Assembly (NCBI GenBank): GCA_015069325.1
Contig: SVIV01000004.1
Span: 1-53,784 of the forward strand
Direction: 5' to 3'
DNA: 53,784 bases
Source: Clostridiales bacterium
GTDB taxonomy: Bacteria > Bacillota > Clostridia > Christensenellales > UBA1242
The position numbers were made by a program, and so were the translations under genes. Below, one piece after another: positions 14,925-23,351 of this stretch (positions are counted from its first letter, which is position 1; each line of letters begins with the position of its first letter). The notes beneath the pieces are model-generated. The model was not told the origin of the DNA. It worked only from the letters and a program-made list of their open reading frames with translations, and ran no database searches.

Positions 14925-17064
14925 CGATTCCTTTCATAGTAAGAGAAATTCTCTTTTTATTTAAGTCAACGCTTAATATTTTTACATCAACTCGTTGCCC
15001 TACTTTCAAAAGTTCTGATGGGTGTTTTACAAATGCGTCTGAAATTTGACTGATATGCACAAGTCCATCTTGGTGAACACCAATATCGACAAACGCACCA
15101 AAGTCAATAACATTTCGCACAACACCGCTAAAAATCATACCTTCTTTAAGGTCTTCCATAGTGATCACATCACTTCTTAAAACTGGTTTTGGCATACTTT
15201 CACGAATATCTCTACCCGGTTTAAGAAGTTCTTTTACAATATCGTTAAGTGTTGGCACGCCAACTTCACATTCCCTAGCAACATTTTCTTCGCCCTTTAA
15301 CGCAATAAGCTGTGGAAGATTTGAAATATTTCCATTTTTCACATCTTCTTCTGTTAAATTAAATAGCGCAAGAAGTTTTTTAGTTGCCCCATAACTTTCT
15401 GGGTGAACACCAGTATTATCAAGTATATTGTTTCCATCAACAACTCTTAAGAATCCTGCACATTGTTCGTAAGCCTTTGGTCCAAGTTTAGAAACTTCTA
15501 AAAGTTCTTCTCTATTCTTAATTCCCTTTGCTTTAGCCCTATATGCAACAATATTTTTTGCAATTGACATATTAAGACCAGAAACATAGCTTAAAAGTGA
15601 TGGGCTGGCAGTGTTAAGGTCAACCCCTACACTATTTACACAGTCTTCAACAACGCCGGTAAGCACTTCTGTAAGTCTATTTTGTGGCATATCGTGCTGA
15701 TATTGTCCTACTCCAATTGATTTTACATCAATTTTAATAAGTTCTGCCAACGGATCTTGAAGTCTTCTTGCAATTGATACTGCACTTCTAAGAGAAACAT
15801 CATAATCTGGGAATTCTTCCGCACCCAGTTTTGATGCTGAGTAAACTGAAGCACCTGCTTCACTTACAACTGCATAACTTACAGGACGAGAAACGTGTTT
15901 AATAAGTTCTGCAACAAATATTTCTGCTTCTTTTGATGCTGTTCCATTACCGATTGAAACGATATCTACTCTATATTTTTCAATGAGTTTCTTTAATTTT
16001 TCAATTGATTCTTCTGTCTTTGATTGTGGTGGTGTTGGATAAATAACAGTAGTGTCAAGCACATTCCCATTCACATCGATGACTGCAATCTTGCAACCTG
16101 TTCTGTAGGCTGGGTCAAGACCTAAAATAATATTGTTTTTAAGTGGGGCTTCCATAAGAAGTGGTTTTAAGTTAAGTTCAAACATCTTAATTGCTTGTTC
16201 ATCTGCCCTATCAGTAAGGTCATTTCTGCATTCTCTTTCAAGAGATGGGAATAAGAGTCTATCATAAGCATCTTCAATCGTTTCAGCCATTAATGCATCT
16301 GTGTCTTCATTATTTTTCTTAAATTCCTTGTTGATGAAACCAAGAGCAAGTTCTCTATTAACAATAATATCCACTTTCAAGCATTTTTCCTTTTCTCCGC
16401 GGTTGATAGCTAAAATTCTATGACTTGGGATATTTTTAATTTCTTGCTTGAAATTAGCATATGTTTCATAAGTTGCGCTATTTTCGTTTTCTTGCAAAGC
16501 ACATTCAATAGTTGCTTTATCTTCAAGAAGTTTTCTTAACGCTTTTCTTAAATCCGCACTATCAGATATGCGTTCGGCAATAATATCTTTTGCACCAGCA
16601 ATAGCATCTTTGACAGTTGCAACTTCTTCTGTGATAAACTTTTCTGCTTCTTGTTCGATTTTATATGCACTAGACTGCATTTGCAAAATGTCTGCAAGTG
16701 GCTCAAGGCCCCTAGCAATCGCAACAGATGCTCTTGTTTTTCTCTTAGGTTTATATGGTCTGTAAATATCTTCAACTTCAGTAAGCGTCATTGCATTTGC
16801 AAGGGCTACAGCAAGTTCGTCAGTCCATTTGCCTTGTTCTGTAATAGTCTTTTCTACCTTTGCTTTTTCTTCATTTAAGTTTCTTAAATACTTAAGTCTG
16901 TCCGCAAAAGCACGAAGTGTTTGATCGTCACAAGTGCCATGCATTTCCTTTCTGTATCTGGCAATGAAAGGGATTGTGCACCCTTCATCTAAAAGGTTGA
17001 TAATATTTTGTGAGTATTCTTGTTTCAACCCAAATTCCTGAGCAAGTAAGTCTTTGATTTCCAT
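14914..17064 (-). CDS. tex: Tex family RNA-binding transcription accessory protein
   Basis: This 716-aa cytosolic protein has the full Tex layout: an N-terminal helical region with CTIPFIARYRKE (about 29-40), a YqgF/RNase H-like domain (ILGLDPAYRTGCKIAVID, about 320-337), helix-hairpin-helix repeats (NTASPSLLSYVSGL) and a C-terminal S1 domain (FSGVVRNVIDFGAFVDIG, GLVHISQ). Tex binds nucleic acids and acts with RNA polymerase. Length is normal. It begins one base into the stop of the upstream amidohydrolase-like gene (TAATG), implying coupling. A terminator covers its stop codon. Confidence 0.94.
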   Translation of the reverse strand: MEIKDLLAQEFGLKQEYSQNIINLLDEGCTIPFIARYRKEMHGTCDDQTLRAFADRLKYLRNLNEEKAKVEKTITEQGKWTDELAVALANAMTLTEVEDIYRPYKPKRKTRASVAIARGLEPLADILQMQSSAYKIEQEAEKFITEEVATVKDAIAGAKDIIAERISDSADLRKALRKLLEDKATIECALQENENSATYETYANFKQEIKNIPSHRILAINRGEKEKCLKVDIIVNRELALGFINKEFKKNNEDTDALMAETIEDAYDRLLFPSLERECRNDLTDRADEQAIKMFELNLKPLLMEAPLKNNIILGLDPAYRTGCKIAVIDVNGNVLDTTVIYPTPPQSKTEESIEKLKKLIEKYRVDIVSIGNGTASKEAEIFVAELIKHVSRPVSYAVVSEAGASVYSASKLGAEEFPDYDVSLRSAVSIARRLQDPLAELIKIDVKSIGVGQYQHDMPQNRLTEVLTGVVEDCVNSVGVDLNTASPSLLSYVSGLNMSIAKNIVAYRAKAKGIKNREELLEVSKLGPKAYEQCAGFLRVVDGNNILDNTGVHPESYGATKKLLALFNLTEEDVKNGNISNLPQLIALKGEENVARECEVGVPTLNDIVKELLKPGRDIRESMPKPVLRSDVITMEDLKEGMIFSGVVRNVIDFGAFVDIGVHQDGLVHISQISDAFVKHPSELLKVGQRVDVKILSVDLNKKRISLTMKGIEKE

Positions 17065-18026
17065 TAGTTTTCTCCTTTAAGTCTGTTAATAATTGTTTTT
17101 ATCTTATTTTCAAGTTCATTTTTAATCTTGCAAATTTCATCATTTTCCAGTCTCGCACTTTCTTCAAATATACAAGAGAATTTTTTGTCTTGATCAAAAT
17201 CAATTTCTAGACTTCCTTTCTCACTCTGAAGCGCATCAAGAACAATGTTTTCATCAACAAGCCGGCCTTTGTTCATAAGATTGTTTGTGTTTAAAATTGC
17301 GATATAGCCTTCTTTAAACATATCTATATTATAACATTTCCCGCTTGAAAAGCAAAACTTTAAGCGGTGATAAATCAAATTATATAAATTTATTGCCCCT
17401 TTCCCTTCTTCTCCATCGCTTTTTGGAGACAAAATCAATGTCGGATTATAATTTGACAGCAATATTTGATCATCTTTGTCGATATAGTTCATTCCATATA
17501 AATAGCATTCTCTGTCCAAAAATCCATAATCTTCAAGTAGTGATGCCGGCGACAAACCAAATTTCCCCACTATTTGCCCTACACTTTCTAAACTTTGCCC
17601 AAACCTTACAACTATGGGAGTTTCTGTCGTAGCACAAAAGCTTGAAATATCACTTAAGGCAATCCCGTTATAATCATTCAAATCTTCAATTTCAAGCATA
17701 TACCGCTCGCCAATCAAGTCTTTCGTTGAAAGATTGTTGACATACCCAGCCTCAAGGATTTCACGTCCATTTAAGCCATATTTTTCAAGAAATTTAACGC
17801 CAACTCCTATAACCGGCACTTTTAAATTGACTTCTCCTACACCAGCAATAAGGTTTTTTAAAACCGCATAATGCGAAATTAGTTGAATGTCTTCGCGTGT
17901 CATTTTTTTTAAAATGTCATTGTAATTCCTGCCGCTGATATCCAAATACTCCCCAAGCCCGCAATAAATCACATCACAATAAGCATTTTTAAATTTTTTA
18001 AGTTTCAATACGTTCTCTTTTTGCAT
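17064..18026 (-). CDS. Degenerate amidohydrolase-like protein (probable pseudoenzyme)
   Basis: This 320-aa cytosolic protein looks like an SsnA/MtaD-type amidohydrolase whose metal site has eroded. Several stretches follow that family by eye: MTREDIQLISHYAVLKNLIAG (near 43-63; compare the TxEDxY...EMLRSGxT helix), VRFGQSLESVGQIVGKFG (where enzymes have HxSE), LYGMNYIDKDDQILL (HC... in enzymes), LSPKSD and a final NIDMFKEGYIAILNTNN (NNLDMFxE in enzymes). The HxH, the third His, the fourth His and the GTD Asp all appear replaced. The N-terminal metal-site region is missing. It is the first gene of the tex operon, overlapping tex by one base. The remote homology is my inference. Confidence 0.5.
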   Translation of the reverse strand: MQKENVLKLKKFKNAYCDVIYCGLGEYLDISGRNYNDILKKMTREDIQLISHYAVLKNLIAGVGEVNLKVPVIGVGVKFLEKYGLNGREILEAGYVNNLSTKDLIGERYMLEIEDLNDYNGIALSDISSFCATTETPIVVRFGQSLESVGQIVGKFGLSPASLLEDYGFLDRECYLYGMNYIDKDDQILLSNYNPTLILSPKSDGEEGKGAINLYNLIYHRLKFCFSSGKCYNIDMFKEGYIAILNTNNLMNKGRLVDENIVLDALQSEKGSLEIDFDQDKKFSCIFEESARLENDEICKIKNELENKIKTIINRLKGEN

Positions 18027-18046
18027 AATTCCCCGTTTTCTTACCT

Positions 18047-18075
18047 ATTATACTAAAATGAGAAAAATAAATCAA
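18047..18075 (-). promoter_or_regulatory. Promoter of the amidohydrolase-like/tex operon
   Basis: TTGATT (18070-18075), a 17-bp spacer and TATAAT (18047-18052) on the minus strand. The -10 overlaps a plus-strand TATACT (18049-18054), and the -35 lies inside the start of the divergent polymerase gene. Confidence 0.6.
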
Positions 18076-19266
18076 ACAAATGAAAGGGTTATTTTGCACG
18101 CAGATGCAAATAATTTTTTTGCTTCCTGCGAATGCTTAACAAGACCAGAGTTAAAAAACAAGCCTGTCGCAGTAACAGGCAATCCAAAGAAAAGAACGGG
18201 CATCATTCTAGCAAAAAATGAGATTGCCAAAAAATTGGGGGTTGCTACCGGTCAAACAATCGGCGAGGCCTTAGCACTTTGCCCTGAACTTGTGTGTTTG
18301 CCTCCACATTATGATAAATACGAAGAAATAAGTTCTCTTCTTCACAACATATATCTTGACTATTCTCCCCTTGTTGAACCTTTAGGATTAGACGAATGCT
18401 GGATTGACATTACCGGCTGTGAAAAATATCTAAATAAAACCGGCATTCAAGTGGCAGACGAATTAAGGCAAAGAGTAAAAAAAGAAATCGGCATAACTAT
18501 TTCAGTCGGTGTATCCTTTTGTAAAATCTATGCAAAACTAGGCTCCGACTTAAAAAAACCTGACGCAACAACAGTTATTCCTTATAAACATTTAAAAGAG
18601 ATCGCGTATCCCCTACCCTTAAATTCAATAGTTGGGATTGGAAGGCGATTAGACAAAAAGTTTAAAGCGATTTCTATAAACACAATTGGCGACTTTGTAA
18701 AACTTGATGATTCGTTTTTAAATGCAATTATGGGCATTAACGGCACAAATTTAAAAAGCGATTTACTCGGCGAACGAATAACCCCCGTTGCAAACTATTA
18801 CACTCTTCCGCCACCTAAAAGCATAGGCAATGGAACCACCGCCACTTCTGATTTAACTAAGCGACATGAAATAAAAAAGTTAATTTTTTTCTTGGCGCAA
18901 AAAATATCTGCAAGACTCATCAATCATCATGTGAAAGGGCAAACGTTATCTCTGACCATAAAGCTTAAAACATTAAAAACTATTCATAAATCAAAAAAAA
19001 TATTACCTACAAACACTATTAATGATATTGCAACCCAAGCTCTTATAATATTCGATGAAATTTATAAATATAATTATCCTATAAGAGCCTTACGCATTAA
19101 ACTTTCTTCTCTAATAAGCGACAACTACCAACAATTATCTCTCTTTGATCCAGTCAAACAAGATTATAGCCAAACCATTAATGAAATCAATTCAAAATAT
19201 GGCAAAATATTTCTCGCATCGAATACTGCTTCATTCATCAACCCAACCACCCATCCACAAGAATAA
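18058..19266 (+). CDS. dinB: Y-family translesion DNA polymerase (DinB/UmuC type)
   Basis: This 402-aa error-prone polymerase bypasses damaged template bases. The palm carries LHADANNFFASCE (about 13-25; the Asp is catalytic) and the second acidic pair in LDECWIDITG (about 109-118). The fingers, thumb and little-finger domains follow at normal length. Near the C-terminus QQLSLFD is a beta-clamp-binding motif. The start is uncertain: the ATG at 18058 has no ribosome site and lies 3 bp after a -10 element, whereas a TTG at about 18094 is preceded by GAAAGGG at good spacing. It diverges from the tex operon over overlapping promoters. Confidence 0.88.
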   Translation: MRKINQTNERVILHADANNFFASCECLTRPELKNKPVAVTGNPKKRTGIILAKNEIAKKLGVATGQTIGEALALCPELVCLPPHYDKYEEISSLLHNIYLDYSPLVEPLGLDECWIDITGCEKYLNKTGIQVADELRQRVKKEIGITISVGVSFCKIYAKLGSDLKKPDATTVIPYKHLKEIAYPLPLNSIVGIGRRLDKKFKAISINTIGDFVKLDDSFLNAIMGINGTNLKSDLLGERITPVANYYTLPPPKSIGNGTTATSDLTKRHEIKKLIFFLAQKISARLINHHVKGQTLSLTIKLKTLKTIHKSKKILPTNTINDIATQALIIFDEIYKYNYPIRALRIKLSSLISDNYQQLSLFDPVKQDYSQTINEINSKYGKIFLASNTASFINPTTHPQE

Positions 19267-19311
19267 ATCGACATTTTTTTTATAATTTTGCATTTATCTA
19301 CCGTTGATCGT

Positions 19312-19340
19312 TTGGAAAAATCAACTAGATATTATATACT
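19312..19340 (+). promoter_or_regulatory. Promoter of the degV-family gene
   Basis: TTGGAA (19312-19317), 17-bp spacer, TATACT (19335-19340). The transcribed leader carries a short GTTGG/CCAAC hairpin at about 19348-19361. Confidence 0.5.
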
Positions 19341-19384
19341 AATTTTAGTTGGTAGTCCAACAAGTTTAAACAATTGGAGAAAAT

Positions 19385-20221
19385 ATGAAAAAATTTCAAA
19401 TATTAGTAGATAGCGCATCTGACCTATCAAACTCATATCTTCAAGGTGAAGATATACCATTTAAAGTAATCCCTTTAACAATCCTTGCAAACAACAAAGA
19501 ATATATTGATGATGACAATATCGACATTGACGCAATGTTAACCGATATGCATAAATGCAAGAAAAATACTTCTGCTTGCCCTGCACCACAAAGCTTTTTA
19601 CAAGAATTCGAAAACGCAGAATACACTTTTATTGTAACAATCACATCAAAACTTTCTGGTTGCTATAATGCTGCGGTAGTTGCTAAAAACTCTCATTCAA
19701 AACCAGAAAATATTTTTGTTGTTGACTCCAAGGCAACGTGCGGAACAGAAATATTAATTATTGACAAACTCGTAAAACTTATCAAAGAAGGATTATCTTA
19801 TGAAGAGATATGTGAAAAAATTGTCGCATACCGAGACAAAAAATCGCTTTTCTTCATTTTACAGAAATTTGATAATCTAATCAACAACGGAAGAATGAGC
19901 AAAATTGCCGGACTTATCGCAAGCACACTTGTTATTCGCCCTATCTGCATTGCAAAAGAAGGCGAAATTGCAATGCTTAAAAAAGTAATTGGCATTAAAA
20001 ACGCATTTTCAAAACTTATTCAGTTAATCAAAGACCGTTTCCACGAAGAGCCCGAAAACAGAGAAAAACTTATTATTACTCACTGCAAAAATGAACAAGA
20101 CGCAAATTACTTAAAAGACGAAATCGCTAAAGTTTGCGACTTTAAAGAAATCGAAGTCAGACCAATGAAAGGCCTTTGCAGTTTCTACGCACTTGAAAAA
20201 GGACTTATCCTTTGCCACTAG
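19385..20221 (+). CDS. DegV family fatty-acid-binding protein
   Basis: This 278-aa cytosolic protein matches the DegV/FakB family, which hold a fatty acid for phosphorylation by the FakA kinase. It opens with ILVDSASDLSNSYL, where Ser residues cradle the carboxylate, and has the conserved TITSKLSGCYNAA (about 80-92) and the NNGRMSKIAGLIAS block (about 165-178), ending in GLCSFYALEKG. Length is typical. GGAG precedes the ATG. No fakA is in the window. It ends at a bidirectional terminator shared with trxB. Confidence 0.88.
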   Translation: MKKFQILVDSASDLSNSYLQGEDIPFKVIPLTILANNKEYIDDDNIDIDAMLTDMHKCKKNTSACPAPQSFLQEFENAEYTFIVTITSKLSGCYNAAVVAKNSHSKPENIFVVDSKATCGTEILIIDKLVKLIKEGLSYEEICEKIVAYRDKKSLFFILQKFDNLINNGRMSKIAGLIASTLVIRPICIAKEGEIAMLKKVIGIKNAFSKLIQLIKDRFHEEPENREKLIITHCKNEQDANYLKDEIAKVCDFKEIEVRPMKGLCSFYALEKGLILCH

Positions 20222-20313
20222 AAGACTAACACTTCCGTGATTTCTCTATAACATAAATAGATTGTTTCACATCAAAAATTGATTATATAAAGAAAGCACA
20301 TAAGACACAAAAA

Positions 20314-20331
20314 GACACTCAATAGAGTGCC
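20314..20331. terminator. Bidirectional terminator between degV-family gene and trxB
   Basis: Stem GACACTC/GAGTGCC (one G-U pair) with a 4-nt loop. T-rich on the plus side (TTTTATTTTTT) and A-rich on the other, so it serves both converging genes. Confidence 0.7.
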
Positions 20332-20333
20332 TT

Positions 20334-21251
20334 TTATTTTTTACTATAAATTTGTCTCAATACATATTTTGATGCTTCTGTCCCTGCAATAGCTCCATCT
20401 CCTACCGCTGTGGCTATTTGCTGAATATTGCCTTCACGAACATCTCCGCATACAAAGACGCCCTCTTTGCTTGTTTGCATTTTTGCGTCTGAGAAAATAT
20501 ACCCCTTTTCATCAACATCTACAAGTCCCTTTAAATTTTCAGTATCAGGTCTTCTTCCGATTGCAACAAACACTCCATCAACTTCGATTTGTTCTTCTTT
20601 TTCATCTTTTAAATAGGTCAATGTTTGCACACTTTCTTCTCCAGATATTTTTGTAGAGATTGCCCCCTTTAAAACCGAAATGTTTGAATATTTGTCAAGT
20701 TCATTTTCTGCATAATTATGCAATTTTAATTTTTGTTTTGTAAGCACATAAACTTTTTCACAAAGTGAAGCTAAGTAAATTGCATCAGAATAAGCACTAT
20801 CGCCCGAGCCTACAACAGCGACGCTTTTCCCCTTAAAAAAGTTGCCATCACAAAGGGCACAATAACTTACGCCCCTACCTTTAAATTCCTGTTCTCCATC
20901 AATGCCAAGTTCTCTTGTATGACAGCCAAGTGCCAAGACGACTGCTTTTGCACTATATTCCCCTTTGCGTCCTTTGACGATTTTCTCTTCACCAGAGAAA
21001 TCATATTCCACTGCCATATCCATAATAAAAGGTATGTTTAAATTTTTAGCGTGCTCATACATTTCATAGGCAAGAGCACTTCCTACAATCTTTTTAAAAC
21101 CAGTATAATTTTCAATTTCCCCTATTACATTCAGTTGTCCACCTGGAACATATTTTTCAATAATCGCAACATTTCGACCTGCTCTTTTTGCATAAATCGC
21201 ACTTGTGATTCCTGCTGGACCGCCACCTATAATTAAAACATCATAAAGCAT
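20334..21251 (-). CDS. trxB: Thioredoxin reductase
   Basis: This 305-aa flavoprotein uses NADPH to reduce thioredoxin. FAD-binding GGGPAGITSA (9-18) is at the N-terminus, the redox-active disulphide is CALC (in SYCALCDGNFF, about 128-140), and the NADPH-binding GSGDSAYSDAIYLA follows (about 150-163). FVCGDVREGNIQQIATAVGDGAIAG (as two adjoining blocks near 265-290) is the family end motif. AGGAGAG precedes the ATG. It is probably a single-gene unit with a promoter that abuts the rpsI terminator. Confidence 0.92.
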   Translation of the reverse strand: MLYDVLIIGGGPAGITSAIYAKRAGRNVAIIEKYVPGGQLNVIGEIENYTGFKKIVGSALAYEMYEHAKNLNIPFIMDMAVEYDFSGEEKIVKGRKGEYSAKAVVLALGCHTRELGIDGEQEFKGRGVSYCALCDGNFFKGKSVAVVGSGDSAYSDAIYLASLCEKVYVLTKQKLKLHNYAENELDKYSNISVLKGAISTKISGEESVQTLTYLKDEKEEQIEVDGVFVAIGRRPDTENLKGLVDVDEKGYIFSDAKMQTSKEGVFVCGDVREGNIQQIATAVGDGAIAGTEASKYVLRQIYSKK

Positions 21252-21271
21252 TTGTTTTCTCTCCTAATATT

Positions 21272-21299
21272 AGTTTATCACAAATTTAATAAAAGTCAA
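21272..21299 (-). promoter_or_regulatory. Possible promoter of trxB
   Basis: TTGACT (21294-21299), a 16-bp spacer and TAAACT (21272-21277) on the minus strand. The -35 overlaps the T-run of the rpsI terminator. Confidence 0.45.
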
Positions 21300-21326
21300 A
21301 AAAAGATTGGACATAAATCCAATCTT
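21297..21326 (-). terminator. Terminator of rplM-rpsI
   Basis: Stem AAAAGATTGGA/TCCAATCTTTT with a short loop and a T run on the minus strand, 12 bp after the rpsI stop. Confidence 0.8.
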
Positions 21327-21337
21327 TTTTGACAATC

Positions 21338-21748
21338 TTAACGTTTTGAGAATTGAGATGCTTTTCTTGCTTTCTTAAGACCGTATTTCTTTCTTTCCTT
21401 CATTCTAGAATCTCTAGTAAGAAGTCCTGCTTTCTTAATTTCAGCTTTAAGTATTTCGTCTGCACGAACAAGTGCTCTTGCAATACCATGAGATAATGCA
21501 CCAGCTTGTCCTGCAACTCCACCACCGTTTACTCTTGCAACGATATCATATTTATCTGCTGTATGAGTAAGGTCAAGTGGTTGACGAGCAACCATTAAAA
21601 GAATGTCAGTTTGAAGATATTCTTTCATTTCCCTGCCATTTACAATGAACTTTCCTGTTCCTGGCATAAGTCTAACTCTTGCAATTGATTTTTTTCTTCT
21701 TCCTGTTGAAATAACAACTTGAGCGTTTTTAGTTTCCTTCTTTGCCAT
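21338..21748 (-). CDS. rpsI: Small ribosomal subunit protein uS9
   Basis: This 136-aa protein of the 30S head reaches the P site with its C-terminal tail. [15 protein letters not shown] (about 16-30) and the basic C-terminal [19 protein letters not shown]...KR are diagnostic, the final KR contacting tRNA. Its ATG overlaps the rplM stop by one base (TAATG), the standard rplM-rpsI coupling. Confidence 0.96.
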   Translation of the reverse strand: MAKKETKNAQVVISTGRRKKSIARVRLMPGTGKFIVNGREMKEYLQTDILLMVARQPLDLTHTADKYDIVARVNGGGVAGQAGALSHGIARALVRADEILKAEIKKAGLLTRDSRMKERKKYGLKKARKASQFSKR

Positions 21749-22191
21749 TAGTTTCTAACTCCTTTTACTTCAACTTTTTCAGGTTTTTGTGCGATTTGTT
21801 TGTGGTCTGCATCTTTGTAGATGTGAAGTCTTGTGATTTGTTTTCTTCCTAAAGATGTTTTTGGAAGCATTCCTTTAACTGCTGTATGGATAGCTTTTGG
21901 AGAATCCTTAGCCATTAAAGTGCCATAATCAACTTCTTTAAGTCCACCAATGTAACCTGTGTGCCATCTAAGTTTCTTATCTGTAAGTTTTTTACCTGTA
22001 AGAACTGTTTGGTCTGAATTGATAACAATTACATAATCTCCACAGTCAACGTTTGGAGTGTAAATTGTTTTTGTTTTTCCTGTTAAAATATCAGCAACAG
22101 TTGTAGCCACTCTACCAAGTGGAAGTCCTGCTGCATCTACAACGAACCATTTTCTTTCAATGTCCGCTGGTTTTGCCATATATGTTTTCAT
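21748..22191 (-). CDS. rplM: Large ribosomal subunit protein uL13
   Basis: This 147-aa early-assembly 50S protein binds 23S rRNA. It has the family motifs [17 protein letters not shown] (about 14-30), [10 protein letters not shown] and [11 protein letters not shown]-like [11 protein letters not shown] (about 107-117), then LHIYKDADH. Length is normal. A perfect GGAGG site precedes the ATG. It leads the rplM-rpsI operon, with a promoter and a structured leader upstream. Confidence 0.96.
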   Translation of the reverse strand: MKTYMAKPADIERKWFVVDAAGLPLGRVATTVADILTGKTKTIYTPNVDCGDYVIVINSDQTVLTGKKLTDKKLRWHTGYIGGLKEVDYGTLMAKDSPKAIHTAVKGMLPKTSLGRKQITRLHIYKDADHKQIAQKPEKVEVKGVRN

Positions 22192-22224
22192 TTATTCCTC
22201 CGAAAATTAATCTCTGTGATGAGC

Positions 22225-22248
22225 CACTTTTAGTCCGCGGGGCTAGTG
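22225..22248 (-). promoter_or_regulatory. Hairpin in the rplM leader (possible L13 leader element)
   Basis: On the minus strand CACTAG and CTA..GTG arms can pair around a GC-rich CCCCGCGGA core, between the promoter and the rplM ribosome site. Firmicutes are known to have an L13 leader RNA that controls rplM; whether this is that element would need a covariance-model search. Confidence 0.4.
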
Positions 22249-22252
22249 CAAA

Positions 22253-22279
22253 CAAAAAACGTCTCAAATTAAAGACGTT
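22253..22279 (-). terminator. Terminator-like hairpin between the 214-aa gene and rplM
   Basis: Stem AACGTCT/AGACGTT with an 8-nt loop followed by TTTTTTG on the minus strand. It can end transcripts of the 22345-22989 gene. Transcripts from the rplM promoter would start inside its first arm and so could not form it. Confidence 0.6.
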
Positions 22280-22282
22280 TAT

Positions 22283-22311
22283 ATTTTATATAATTAATAC
22301 CTGTTTGTCAA
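22283..22311 (-). promoter_or_regulatory. Promoter of rplM-rpsI
   Basis: TTGACA (22306-22311), a 17-bp spacer and TAAAAT (22283-22288) on the minus strand. The predicted start near 22276 falls within the terminator-like hairpin. Confidence 0.65.
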
Positions 22312-22344
22312 GTGTTTTTTGTTATTTTTTTAATTTTTTTTGAT

Positions 22345-22989
22345 TTATGCAGTTTGTGTTTCTTCTTCCGTTGAGTTTTCTGCCTGCTCACGACGAACAA
22401 GCTCAATATTCGCATACATCTTTACAATATTGTCAATGCTGTTGAAAAAGTATTCTCTTTGAGATGCAATTGTCTTTTTGGCAAGCGCATTAAGGTAACC
22501 TTTCATTACCATAACTCCTTCTGGCCCTTTTGTTGCCCTAACCATATCCATCATATTAGATGCAGTCTTCGCTTCTTCTTCAAATTGTTCCATATCCGCC
22601 TTATATGTCGCTTGATCGGAAATAGTTATGTTTTTAGACTCTTTATATCCATTTTTCACTGCAATTTCAACTGTTTTAGCAATTAAGTCTGCAAGCGCAC
22701 CTTCCATATCATCACCAATAAGCCCAAAGCCCTTAATAAGCTCTTTAGGGAAAGACTTTAAATATGAAAGAACATCAATTGTTTCTTCCTTCAGAGCATA
22801 TTCTCTGTATGTTGCACTATTAAGCATAACCCTTTCGTAAAGGTCTGTTTCTTGTTTAGTGCCTGTTGCTTTTCGATATATTGTAAGCAAAGCATCAAGG
22901 ACAGCAAAAACTTCACCTTCATCAACCTTTCCAGTCCTAGCTTTGTCACATAATTCTTTTTCAATCATCTGTTTTTCTTTAGCATTCAT
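22345..22989 (-). CDS. Unrecognised 214-aa helical protein
   Basis: I do not recognise this family. The protein is soluble, acidic and mostly helical, with no membrane span or signal. It has one cysteine (ELCDKA), a block PKELIKGFGLIGDDMEG near the middle and a C-terminal tail rich in Glu and Thr. AGAGGAA precedes the ATG, and a good promoter with an extended -10 lies at 23011-23039. It is divergent from the 23352-33235 surface cassette and upstream of rplM, but nothing in the sequence ties it to either. Confidence 0.65.
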   Translation of the reverse strand: MNAKEKQMIEKELCDKARTGKVDEGEVFAVLDALLTIYRKATGTKQETDLYERVMLNSATYREYALKEETIDVLSYLKSFPKELIKGFGLIGDDMEGALADLIAKTVEIAVKNGYKESKNITISDQATYKADMEQFEEEAKTASNMMDMVRATKGPEGVMVMKGYLNALAKKTIASQREYFFNSIDNIVKMYANIELVRREQAENSTEEETQTA

Positions 22990-23010
22990 ACATTCCTCTC
23001 AGTTTCAAAT

Positions 23011-23039
23011 ATTATAGCACATCACCAAAATATTTGCAA
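23011..23039 (-). promoter_or_regulatory. Promoter of the 214-aa gene
   Basis: TTGCAA (23034-23039), 17-bp spacer and extended -10 TGCTATAAT (TATAAT 23011-23016) on the minus strand. Confidence 0.65.
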
Positions 23040-23104
23040 ACGATTTTTAATGAATAAATATTCATTTTATCGCAAGTATATAACTATACTTTTTTTGATA
23101 TTTT

Positions 23105-23134
23105 TTGACAAGATTTTTTTAAAAACGGTATAAT
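23105..23134 (+). promoter_or_regulatory. Upstream promoter of the giant-protein cassette
   Basis: Consensus TTGACA (23105-23110), 18-bp spacer and TATAAT (23129-23134). It is the first of two consensus promoters in tandem. Confidence 0.65.
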
Positions 23135-23138
23135 TCCC

Positions 23139-23167
23139 TTGACAATTGTATTTATATATTATATAAT
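23139..23167 (+). promoter_or_regulatory. Downstream promoter of the giant-protein cassette
   Basis: Perfect consensus TTGACA (23139-23144), 17-bp spacer and TATAAT (23162-23167). Transcription would start near 23174 and leave a leader of about 178 nt before the 23352 start codon. Confidence 0.8.
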
Positions 23168-23197
23168 ACAAATAAATTAATACTCTTATTAATTAAA

Positions 23198-23335
23198 TCG
23201 GGGCATCTAATAATGATGCTGAACGTCTTACTATAAAGCAAACTAAGTCCCCTTAAACGACTCGTCCGTATTAAAGTGAATTTTTTCTCACACGTGAACA
23301 TATGCACAACTTAAGATTTGCGTTATTAATGCCCC
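23198..23335 (+). ncRNA. Structured 5' leader of the giant-protein cassette
   Basis: The 362-bp gap 22990-23351 holds promoters and this leader. GGGGCAT (about 23200-23206) can pair with ATGCCCC (about 23329-23335), closing a domain of roughly 135 nt. Inside it, GCATC-TAATAAT-GATGC (23203-23219) is a local hairpin, and the GGGG could instead pair with the CCCC at about 23251. These are mutually exclusive pairings, as in a switch. I recognise no known riboswitch or ribozyme class, so the class and function are open. Confidence 0.4.
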
Positions 23336-23351
23336 AATAAAAGGGATAAAG

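Noticed and set aside
23198-23335. Known riboswitch or self-cleaving ribozyme in the leader
   Set aside because: I compared remembered cores of c-di-GMP, SAM, THF, fluoride, hammerhead and pistol classes and none fits; left as an unclassified structured leader.
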